64,000 nt of DNA from Solanum dulcamara (taxonomy: Eukaryota > Streptophyta > Magnoliopsida > Solanales > Solanaceae), in contig NC_077240.1 in assembly GCF_947179165.1 (NCBI RefSeq), forward strand, positions 49,226,501 to 49,290,500. Reading direction: 5' to 3'. Made by a program: the position numbers and the translations under genes. The notes beneath the pieces were generated by a model. The model made no database searches. It was given only the letters and a program-made list of their open reading frames with translations, and was not told the DNA's origin. Positions 1 to 9,310 of the stretch are shown here, one piece after another (the first letter of the stretch is position 1; every line of letters begins with the position of its first letter).

Positions 1-1582
1 ACAACCATCAAGTAGCATTAACAATCACACGTTCAAATGCTATGTTAAGTCTAGTCAAGATAAGATTGAAGGACACTCTGAACAACCCACATAACATTCT
101 AAACAGCCCCACATTCATTACATTTGATAACAATCCACATACGACTACCACATACTCAAGTTATTCTTAACGATCCATAGTTAAAACATTTTCATCTAAA
201 AAACCCCATAACATGCTAACCAACATACAACACAACGTATAATCTTAATTATCATTAATATTTCAAGCTCAACAAGACCAACAACAACATATCAAAACAT
301 CCCTTAACCACAACATAAAGAGATGCCCGATAATCTTACGAACACCTACGAATACACCAAGCAAACCACCTATGTTTCTCATACAATATTTTCATCCAAA
401 TTCGTGATTTATACTAGCCTACACACGACCACAATATCATTCATTCATATGCAAGAAAACCATGTTAATATCACCACAAGTTCTGCAACAGCCCACAAAA
501 CTAATTCAACCTCAACTTTAACTATTTGTTTCATTTACTCTTATCACATAATTCATGATAACAACAACCAAAATACTATTTAAAATTAATTCATCAATTA
601 TAACTTCAATAGCCCCTTACACGGCTCAACAAAACTTTAACATCAACATACATAATTCCATGTATTGAATTCATAGCTACAAATTTATAACAAGTCCAAA
701 TACCTACTAAAACGTGTAGAATATGATCAAATCTTACCTTAATAACTTGACGCCTTAATTTGCTAAATTTGGCAACTTCAATTGATAACCACCCTTGCTG
801 CCCTCAAGGATAATTCACGTTACCATAGACTTTTCTTTGATTTAAAACACCATGGAAAATTATTTTAAATAAAGCTTGGTAAACTTGATTTGGCTCAGCC
901 ATAGCCGTGAGCATTTCTTTCTCTATCTCTAAGGTTTAATGTTGTGGAAAAGCTGAAATAAGGTTATTAGTCAGCAATTTTCCCTTTATATGCAGCACAT
1001 AAGGGTGACACATGTCTAGCCCTTGACATGAGTCTAATTAAAATCTAAGGGCCAATCAGACTTTGCCATATTTTTATGGGGACCACTTAGGGGTATAAAT
1101 AAATTAATTAATCTTAATTAATTACTAATCCCCACTTAATTCCTGCCACAAGTTTGTAATTAATTGCATCACCTACTTGCCCTTTCTATTTAAATGTAGT
1201 CCACTTATTCTGAGTAGGTGCATAACCTACTTGTTATTTTTAGTAGGTTAGCAATTAGCCTTACCTTAAGAACCTGTGTGATCCTTGATACTTAAGCTAG
1301 ACGTGTACTCAAGTAGCTTAATTATGTAAGACATCCAAACCAGTAGCTTAAGCAAGTAGGTCGATTACTGTAACAAATTATTTGGCCTCGAACACCTTTC
1401 AAATCCTTCCAAACCTATTTCAAACAATCACTACTTCACATAGAACTAGTCTATTCAAGATACGGGGCATTACATCCTCCCTTCTTTAGGATCCTTTGGT
1501 AACTTCATAGATAACATGGATCACATGATAGCTTTAGAAAAGCGTAAAAACATTCCAATGTACAAAAGTATGGGATAAAACA
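1..1582 (-). mobile_element. E0 LTR fragment, U3 side, minus strand
   Basis: On the minus strand this LTR starts at 1582 with TGTTTTATCCC, right after a polypurine tract, and runs left out of the window. It resembles the E2 LTRs (27101 onward, 56649 onward) in the opposite orientation. It carries AAGTAGGTG/CACCTACTT palindromes near 1165-1250 and, in the leader, a minus-strand ATGGCTGAGCC near 890-905. Short open frames in this stretch have no recognisable product. Confidence 0.8.
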
Positions 1583-1720
1583 TCCTTCCCCCCTTTAGAA
1601 CATTCTTCTTCGAATGTTAACTAGCCTCATAAGGTCTTAGCAGGATTCTGGGAAGTCTATGTAATAGTTATCATACATAGTTTTCTCATTAATCAATATA
1701 GCAACTAATCAAATCATATG
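1583..1720 (-). mobile_element. E0 interior remnant: polypurine tract and hairpin
   Basis: The plus strand reads as a pyrimidine run (TCCTTCCCCCCTTTAG), which is a polypurine tract on the element strand, directly beside the LTR start at 1582. Next to it is a hairpin with AACATTC/GAATGTT arms. Only about 120 bp of interior remains before the sequence turns into LTR again near 1720, so most of the E0 interior, including the primer binding site, is deleted. Confidence 0.75.
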
Positions 1721-2499
1721 CAAGCCGACAAGGCTGCCATTACATATCAATATATCCATACACCATCGTATAGACATAGCTGAACAAAATTTATACACAA
1801 CCCACACATATGTCTACAGACCTCTAAGAGTATTAACAACAGCATATGACAGGATAGGGCCCCGCCGTACCCCTGGATAACCAAATATATGCATCAAAAG
1901 GATCAGTACCAAAAGTCTAGGCTCTAGGAAAATAGAGCACTCCAAAACAGTTGAGTGGAAATCCTAAGCTGGCGGATCCCCAAAATGAGTATTTACACCT
2001 ACAGGCATGAAAAGAAGCCCCCCCTGAGGAAAGGGGTCAGTACAAGAAATGTACTGCGTATATAAAACATGAAATACAGTAAGAAAGATCATAACTGAAG
2101 TAGAGAGTCCAGGAGATAAGTATGATAATCAATAACTTACTATACCTGTGCCTTACGAAACAAATCACGCATATCATTATCATAGAATGTACCCGACCTA
2201 ATATGGGACTCGATGCCATAATTTTATAACCAATATTATCGTATAATCATATACATATACCGTACCCAGTCCTCTAGTAAGAGACTTAGTGAATAAAGTT
2301 ATGCGCACATATATCATACCCGACCCATTGTAGGACTCAGTACCGTAACCATATCATTGCATCATCATATCATCATATAGCTTACCCGGCCTCCTAGTGA
2401 GGGACTTGGTGGAAGATGTAATAAAGTTGTACACGATAACATACCCGGCCCATCATGGGACTTGGTGAAAGATGTAATAACAATATGCATAAGTAGAAT
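1720..2499 (-). mobile_element. E0 LTR, R/U5 side, left of E1 insertion
   Basis: Matches the E2 LTR in reverse orientation, including the hairpin-prone stretch with GGGGTCAGTAC and the block reading GGGCCCCGCCGTACCCC on the plus strand. The sense 3' end (about 240 bp in E2) is missing. The LTR is interrupted at 2500 by E1 and resumes at 12224. Repeats of the type 'GGACT..GGTG' with spacing near 50 bp lie at 2200-2480. Positions 2495-2499 (AGAAT) are the left target-site duplication of E1. Confidence 0.78.
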
Positions 2500-2720
2500 T
2501 GTCATGACCCAACCTCGTAGGCCATGACTGGGGTCCGACCTGGACCCTCTTATGCGTATTTATCAGCTACACTTAAGTTGAACAGTGTGTTATGTGATAC
2601 TATACACAAAAACCTCAATAGTTTAAAACTTTTTCATGTAACTGTAGCCTCTTTCATTCGTATCATATCATGAAAGGGCACGTGCCGATGAGGCTGCCAT
2701 AACATAAAAACATTTACAAC

Positions 2721-2780
2721 ATACCGCATAGGCACAGTCGAAACAACAACATACCGCATAGGCACAGTCGAAACAAACTT
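2721..2780. repeat. 30-bp tandem duplication in E1 3' LTR
   Basis: A 30-bp unit starting ATACCGCATAGGCAC occurs twice in a row at 2721 and 2751. The corresponding place in E1' (near 15475) has one copy. The duplication therefore happened after the 12.7-kb duplication and accounts for most of the change in offset between the two copies. Confidence 0.85.
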
Positions 2781-3289
2781 ATAAAAAATCCACATCTATA
2801 TGTTTACAGACCTCTAGGAATAGTAATAACATTATATGGTGGGACAGGGCCCCCTCCGTACCCCTGAATGTATAAATATATATATTAAGTAACCAGTATA
2901 AAAAATTAGGCTCTAGAATAGTGAAGCCCTTCCGACATAGCTGAGAGGAACTCCTAAGATGATGGATCTCCAGAATGAACATCTGTACCTGCGGGCATGA
3001 AATGCAGTCCCCCAAGAAAAAGGGGGTCAGTACGATATATGTACTGATTATATAAAGCATAACACATCATAACTGAGAGAACAACTGAAATATGGATGCA
3101 GGGGACCAGTATAACAGTTAATAAGGCCCTATACCTGCATCTTATAACATAAGGTCACGTACACCATCTTCATATACTGTATCTGGCCCGCTAGGGGACT
3201 CAGTGTTACCATGTTATCGCAGACGGCATCGTGTCATATGTTATAATTATATTATTATGTTTTCACATACATGCCTATCTATAATTACA

Positions 3290-5700
3290 TATCATATCGT
3301 ACCCATCCCAGTATGGGTCTTGGTATTATAATCATATCATCACATACCATACCCGGCCCATTAGGGGACTTGCTGTTATCATCATATCATCATATACCAT
3401 ACCCGTCCCTTTAGGGGACTCGGTGTCATAATAATCATATATAGGTAGATCATTATCTGAGACTCACTAGGGTAATCATAATGAACTATCATTCGTGGAT
3501 AAGGATAATAATCATCTCAGGTGCCCTTTGAGTGCCACTAGGGCTATATTAAGTGAAGTCACAGGAATTATACACATATTTTAAGGTAATGCCAACTGGC
3601 TTAAGGAAATCATAAACATTTGTCATCACAGAGTCCTTAGGAATAGGAGCTCTAAGTCCCACTATTAATCGACATATAGACGGTTCAGGGAAGGTAGCTC
3701 AACTATGATGAGAGTTTTCCTGCCAAGGAGCGAATATGAGACATATAGCGTATTCGAAGCTTAAGAATGGACTTACTCTAGAGTTCGTATCATGTATCGG
3801 TTTCTTTAAGACATGTCAAAAGAAAGAAATGGTAGGCCTCACCTGTTTGTCCCTTCCTATCCCAAAGTAGTTTGAGAGACAATAATTCACCTATCGTAGG
3901 CGTCCTAGTGTTCAGTAGTGGATAAGAATTAGGAGGTATACTCGGGGCCTGATGAATGGGATTATCCCCACTTGCATATGCAGATTTACATATTGCACTT
4001 CTATCAAAGATATGCTAAGAGAAGGGAAGGATAGCCTTACATACTCATCACTTCCTAACGTATGGAAGGCTTGAGAAGCCCTAGTTCATTTACTTTAAAA
4101 GTGATTTCATCAAAGAGTATATAAGAACTGTGAATTACACTTGGCATTTAGAGTAACTTTACCCTCAAGTTCATAACATTCACTATTTAATTTGAAGACA
4201 TGCCGAAAGAAGGAAACGTTAGCTTTACATACACTACTTTTCAGCATATAGAAGACTTGAAGGATGGGAGCTTAACTACTTTAGGAGTTTTAACATTCAG
4301 AAGTGAGCACGAATTATGAATCATGAATAATGTTCAGAGCTCGTGAATATACTTACCCCAGGCTTCATATATATATCATTTGTCACTTAAATCTAAGACA
4401 TGCCCAAAAGAAAAGAGAGACAGGCTTTACATACTTATGCCAAAAACATGCCAAAAGAAAGTTTCACATACCTTGTCTGAGTTATTCCTTATCCTGTTCT
4501 CCTCATCTTCCTTTGAACCTATTCAACATGAAACTAATACGAATATCAACCACTCTTAACTTCCCAGCATCATAGGTTGCACCTTAGTATTAATGGAATC
4601 TATTTCCTTAGTCGTTTCCTCGACTAGTTCTTTAGTTTGCTAAGGCGTTAACAAAAATTGGGCAGCACCTCCCCTATAATGTGCCCTATCCGAATTTCTG
4701 ATTAGGTCCCTAAGACCTACATCTAACCAAGAACAATAAACTATAGCATATTTTTAAGAAATTCACACCAACAATAAACAACATAAACTCCAAACAACTT
4801 ATTCAAAAATACGATAGCACAATAGGGTGTCTAGCCCTTATTTTGTAACGCCTTTAATTATATGCAATGAGGGGTCATGTGGCTTCAACCAGAAGCACTC
4901 TAACCCACATTACAACATATTTAGGCCCTGAAGCAACACATCACACCCCTGCAGCATTACCTCACACAAACAACACTATACTTCGATGATAATTTAACTA
5001 TATCAATTCCAATTTAGTTTATTTCAAACGTCGAGCATTTCTACGACATTCTTAAACTTAAAGCAGAATACAAGGGGTGTAATACACTATATAACAATAC
5101 CATAAACTTCAAATTGAAAGGAAACACCTTACCTTTCCCAAAATTGGCCAAAACTCGCCAAAGCTATCAAAACGTGAATTCTGGACAGCCTACTGTCTTG
5201 TATTGTCGCTTAGTTTCGAAGGGGTAATTGAAGGAAACAGGATTTTTGTCCTTAATAAAAGTTATAGAAATGTGTCTTAGGGTCGCATAGAATTTCGAAA
5301 TAACCCTACAACAATTTTGTACAAAACGATATGCCCAAAATACCAACAGCAGCCCTTGTAGAATTTCTAAAATGAATTCTGGGCAGCAGCTCCCCCATTC
5401 TTCACCACCCTTTTTAGAGCAGAGAAAAGAAAAAGTGGGTTTTATAGTCTAAATGAAAGTTATATCCCTATGAAATAGCTTTCGAAAATATCTTGAATCA
5501 CTTGAAATGAAGCCTTACACAAGGAGTTATACTTGTATTACTAGCAGCAGTTTAATTTAAAAATGGGTCTGTTCCCTAGCGTTTTCTCTTTAAGCTTCTC
5601 TTAGTTTTCCAAGTGTAGAACTGAAAATATGGTTCCGTAGGCATCGTAATATACATATATACACCTCCATGTAGTTGAGGAACACCATAGGTAATTAATT
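3290..5700 (-). repeat. Repeated TTTCTTTTGGCATGT modules within E1 LTR
   Basis: On the element strand a pyrimidine-rich block followed by GGCATGT and often TCTTA recurs near 3810, 4020, 4200, 4400 and 4450. It usually sits just after a splice-donor-like GGTATGTAAAGC or GGTATGTGAAGC. The same modules recur in the other LTR families here (for example 30885-30950, 31255-31310, 43737-43803 and 43930). The role is unknown. Confidence 0.6.
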
Positions 5701-5827
5701 GACGGAAAAACAATTGGAGACTTACCTCTTTCTAGGTGCTGTCGTAGCTCCTCTCTTCTCCCTCTTAACTTTTCTCTCAATTTTTAAGTGTAGCAAAGGA
5801 TGAACAATGAAGTTACTAGTAATCCAT

Positions 5828-6050
5828 ACATATATATATAACTTTTTGGAGAGTGACACGTGGCAGCCCCTAAGTGTGACATGTGTTACACCCTTAGGCA
5901 GCCACGTCACCTATGCAACCAATCACATGCTGCCACGTGGCGATGTGGGACCCACCTCAAGTAGGTGTGTCACCTACTTGGTCAAAGTAGGTGAATCACC
6001 TACTTAGTCAAGTAGGTGAATCACCTGCTTGCTTCCGAGTAGGTGCTACG
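5828..6050 (-). promoter_or_regulatory. E1 3' LTR promoter-like zone: palindrome array, G-boxes, TATA box
   Basis: In sense order there are three AAGTAGGTG-N3-CACCTACTT type palindromes (about 6049 down to 5959), G-boxes CACGTG at 5934-5939 and 5857-5862, then an alternating TATA stretch at about 5829-5841. This matches a U3 promoter, with transcription expected to start a few tens of bases further along the minus strand. In this copy the promoter would read out of the left end of E1 into E0. Confidence 0.65.
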
Positions 6051-6386
6051 CTTCCTTCTGCCTCTCCCGTGGCTTCGTAATCTTATCCTACTTTAGGAGC
6101 CTATGTAATCCTTGCTACGTAAGCTCAATATGTAATCCAGTGGCTTAGTTATGTAAGTCATCTAATTTGGTAGCTTACATAAGTAAGTCAAGTCCTATGA
6201 CTTGTTATTTTGGCCTCCAATTTATTTTAAATCCTTATAGACCTATTTCCAACCTTCACTCTTAAGGGGCATCATGTCCTCCCTTCCTTAGAGTTATTTA
6301 CTCATGTTATAGATAATCTGGGTCATGGGACAACTTTCAAGAAGCTTAAGAAGATGTTCTGAAGCATAAAGGTACGGGGTATAACA

Positions 6387-6422
6387 TCCTTCCCCCCTTT
6401 AGAATATTCATCCTCGAATGTA
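6387..6422 (-). promoter_or_regulatory. E1 polypurine tract with upstream hairpin
   Basis: The plus strand TCCTTCCCCCCTTTAG is the complement of an AAAGGGGGGAAGGA tract immediately before the 3' LTR; it would prime plus-strand DNA synthesis. Just upstream in sense is an imperfect hairpin related to AACATTCG..CGAATGTT (about 6402-6421). A T5 run lies a few bases further upstream (about 6427-6431). Confidence 0.85.
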
Positions 6423-6779
6423 AACCAAAAACTTCCTCCGGACCTTATACCGATTATATGGAGAGGTCCTCTATCCCATTGCCATAACATATACTTTGAT
6501 TGAGCAATCAATATCAGAGTTCCAAAGGTTAGGATTACCTGTAGGCATAGGGAATAGGTGATATTCTTTTTCTTTTCTTTTTTCCAGTTCTCTTACCACA
6601 CATCATATTGCACCCTTTACACGAACATGTGTAGGAGCTTAAAGTAGCTCAGAAGATGCCTTAGCATCGCCATACTAGTCTGCACGTAAACTTGTATCAT
6701 TTCTTATTTCCTTCATCTGATGTTATGGCTCCACTATAGCTTTTGTCCTTAGTACTGATTGTACCTTAAAGGTTTTGCT

Positions 6780-7028
6780 TCAAACCATCTTATACCTTCC
6801 CTTAATGTATTCGAGTATGGCAGTTACATGGCTACTACCGACTTCTTTTATCAAGTAATCACCCAGTTTTACTCTTGGCATACCTCCATTCATAGGTTGC
6901 ATCAATTCTTTTGCAAAGCTACATCCCCTATCCCAAAGGGTCTTATCATCTTTCATGGTGGAATCACATATACACAATACTTCTTTATACCACAATGCCA
7001 TGCAAGGACAACGTATACATACATCCAT
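6780..7028 (-). CDS. Hypothetical 82-aa open frame downstream of the 5S-like domain
   Basis: An ATG-started frame of 82 codons on the element strand begins just after the 5S-like domain. I recognise no family. It has no signal peptide or membrane segment, and its end is basic (..IKGRYKMV). It is kept open in the E1' copy (19505-19753), but that copy is a recent duplicate. E4 has a matching DNA stretch (about 47790-47890) ending in the same KMV-stop, but with a 1-nt insertion and earlier stops. It may be a relic of an older coding region or chance. Low confidence that it is translated. Confidence 0.25.
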   Translation of the reverse strand: MDVCIRCPCMALWYKEVLCICDSTMKDDKTLWDRGCSFAKELMQPMNGGMPRVKLGDYLIKEVGSSHVTAILEYIKGRYKMV

Positions 7029-7040
7029 ATCATCTCATGT

Positions 7041-7157
7041 CACGGCCGCATAGGGCTTCCCAGGAGGTTACCCATCCTAGTACTACTCTCGCCCAAGTAC
7101 GCTTAACTTTAGAGTTCTGATGGGATCCGGTGCGTTAGTGCTGGTATGATTGCATCC
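7041..7157 (-). pseudogene. 5S rRNA-derived sequence inside E1
   Basis: On the minus strand this follows the plant 5S rRNA from its first bases (GGATGCAATCATACCAGC) almost to the end; only the last 15 or so bases diverge. The stretch matching the internal promoter is best kept: the A-box region reads AGTTAAGCGTACTTGGG (one change from plant 5S as I know it) and the C-box region reads GGATGGGTAACCTCCTGGG (one change). It lies in the element's sense orientation, about 1.15 kb after the 5' LTR. It is not a host 5S gene: the 3' end that pairs with the 5' end is replaced, there is no T-run after it, and it is embedded in the retroelement. A role as Pol III promoter or as a folded RNA domain is inference. 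Confidence 0.9.
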
Positions 7158-7744
7158 TGCCCCGTGGGGTGCATAGCTACCGAAGAGGACGATGACCCAA
7201 CAACTGATCCGATAGGCCAAGCTGCACCTCCCAAGTTACCCCTATATCCTCATTTCATGGACCACATCCTATCTTTAGTCACTTTCTCACTAGGCTCTAC
7301 TTATTTTCATAACGATCCTTGTTATATTCACATCACATCCTGTTCGTATTCTATCCCATAGTATAACACTTTTTAACCTTTTTTCACGATCCTTACTATG
7401 GGTTACTTACCCTTCTTAGTTAGTCTTATCCCTGTGTATCAATTCCATCGGTGCCTCAATTTATTGTTTTATCTAGAACTACCGGTCTTCTCTACATTAT
7501 TTTCCTAGGGTCACAAGTTTTTTCCAACTTTTGATTATCATATCAATACCGACCTCCTAATTTCTATTGCAATCAATTCAGCAATTAACTTATTCCTCGA
7601 GGTCATCCATACTTGTAGTTTAGTCAAATCTCATTCTTATTATGGACCAGGCATACTATAATCCTGTATAATCCTAGGAAAATTTGGGTAGAGTTTCCTC
7701 TATATTTCTTATTATCTCAACACCTGCACGCAGAAAATACCAAC

Positions 7745-7895
7745 AATGCCTCACAAGGCACACAAATATATATTCGTATCAAATCATATCATAGCCACCC
7801 AGGGCACACAAATATATTCATATTATCTCATATCGCATCCACACAGGGCATACATATATATTCATATCATCTCATAATGCATCCACACAGGGCAC
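7745..7895 (-). repeat. Leader minisatellite, unit about 46-50 bp
   Basis: About three and a half units, each with CACACAGGGCA (plus strand) followed by an AT-rich ATATATTCATATCATCTCAT-type stretch. E4 has a shorter, related series at about 46020-46140. In E2 the equivalent place holds an AT microsatellite. The position in the transcribed leader is shared, but its function is unknown. Confidence 0.75.
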
Positions 7896-8295
7896 CCACA
7901 TTAGCAGTATGGACATGGACTTACCTCATATGTCCCCTCGAACTGCACCTGTTGCACTTTCCTGTATAATTTTCCTTTCATTTTTCAACTTTATACATCA
8001 ATTGTATTGAAACACCTTACCTGACATAGGTCCTTCGTGCCTTTGCTTACCTGCGTGGTTCGTAACATCCAATATTATCAGTTACTTTCTTCTATCGGCG
8101 TTGTCCTCCTGCTAAAATCGCAGGTTAGTATGAAGAATTTCATTTTCTATGGCTCGGCTCTATCGCACGATCTTAGATATGAAAGAAATTAAAATCCTAA
8201 ATATCTTGTAGCCTCCTGTCTATAGATGTGGTGCATAACACACCGATAAACAAGACTCTACTAGACACGGTCTGTAGACATTCCAAGGATGAATT

Positions 8296-8307
8296 GCTTT
8301 GATACCA
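8296..8307 (-). promoter_or_regulatory. E1 primer binding site (initiator Met tRNA)
   Basis: The element strand reads TGGTATCAAAGC four bases after the 5' LTR. This is the plant initiator-Met-tRNA site TGGTATCAGAGC with one change; E1' has the exact form. It primes minus-strand DNA synthesis. Confidence 0.9.
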
Positions 8308-9074
8308 CTTTTGTCACAACCCAACCTAGTAGGCCGCGACTGGGGTCCGACCTGGACCCTTTTATGTCTATTTATCAGCTACAATTAAGTTGAACCGTGT
8401 GGGATGTGATACTATACACAAAAACCTCAATAGTTTAAAACCTTTTCATGTACCTTTAGCCTCTTTCATTCGTATTATATCATGAAAGGGCACGCGCCGA
8501 CAAGCCTGCCATAACATAAAAACATTTACAACATGCCACATAGGCACAGTCGAAACAAACTTATAAACAACCCACATCCATATGTCTACATACCTCTAGG
8601 AATAGTAACAGCAATATGGCGGGACAGGGACCTCGTCGTACCCCTGAATGTACAAATATATACATTAAGTGACCAGTATCAAAAATTAGGCTCCAGAACA
8701 GTGAAGCCCTTCCAACATAGCTGAGAGGAACTCCTAAGCTGATGGATCTCCAGAATGAACATCTGCATCTGTAGGCATGAAACGCAGCCCCCCGAGAAAA
8801 AGGGGGTCAGTATGATATATGTACTGAGTATATAAAGCATAACGCATCATAACTAAGAGAACAACTGAAATAGGGATGCAGGGGACCAGTATAACAGTTA
8901 ATAAGGCACTATACATGCATCTTATAACATAAGGGCATGTACACCATCTTCATATACTGTATCCGGCCCGCTAGGGGACTCAGTGTTACCATGTCATCGC
9001 ATACGGCATCATGTCATATGTTACAATTATATTATTATGTTTTCACATGCATGCCTATCTATCATTACATATCA

Positions 9075-9310
9075 TACCATACCCGGCCTAGTATGGGTCT
9101 CAGTGTTATAATCATATCATCACATACCGTACCAGTCCCATTAGGGGACTCGGTGTTATTATCATATCATTATATACCACACATGTCCCTTTAGGGGACT
9201 CGGTGTTATAATCATATCATCATATACTGTACCCGGCCCTTTAGGGGACTCGGTGTTATAATTATATCATCATATACCATACCCAGCCCATTAGGGGACT
9301 CGGTGTCATA
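9075..9310 (-). repeat. 50-bp hairpin minisatellite in E1 5' LTR
   Basis: The CGGTGTTA/CAGTGTTA anchor falls at 9101, 9151, 9201, 9251 and 9301, an exact 50-bp period. Each unit has a small hairpin of the form GTCCC-TTTAG-GGGAC followed by CGGTG and an AT-rich ATCATATCATCATATAC stretch. Similar arrays occur in every LTR family here, with different unit numbers. Confidence 0.9.

Larger units (their letters stand above)
2500..6386 (-). repeat. E1 3' LTR (left)
   Basis: 3887 bp, plus-strand ends TGTCATGACC and GTATAACA. It aligns along its whole length to the right LTR at 8312-12223, with roughly a tenth of bases different by eye. It holds only three to four units of the 50-bp hairpin array near 3290-3430, against five in the 5' LTR. 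The leader start codon seen in the 5' LTR is ACG here, and a palindrome cluster lies at 5959-6049. Confidence 0.93.
6423..8295 (-). mobile_element. E1 interior, non-coding leader and tail
   Basis: About 1.9 kb between polypurine tract and primer site. The part next to the primer site matches the 5' leaders of E2 (34093 onward) and E4 (45611 onward), including the block reading TTTCATATCTAAGATC on the element strand. No pol motif such as FIDD, DRG or HPQTDG was found on either strand. It contains a short minisatellite (7745-7895), the 5S-like domain (7041-7157) and a short open frame (6780-7028). Confidence 0.8.

Noticed and set aside
323..583. 86-codon open frame as a gene
   Set aside because: It lies on the opposite strand of the E0 LTR, has low-complexity Thr/Ser/Asn-rich composition, is shortened in the other copies by small changes, and has no domain.
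4330..4575. 81-codon frame kept in both 12.7-kb copies (also 17053-17298)
   Set aside because: It is antisense to the E1 LTR; its conservation is explained by the recent duplication.
7041..7157. A functional host 5S rRNA gene
   Set aside because: The 3' end is replaced, no T-run follows, spacing is not that of a 5S array, and all three copies lie at the same place inside retroelements.
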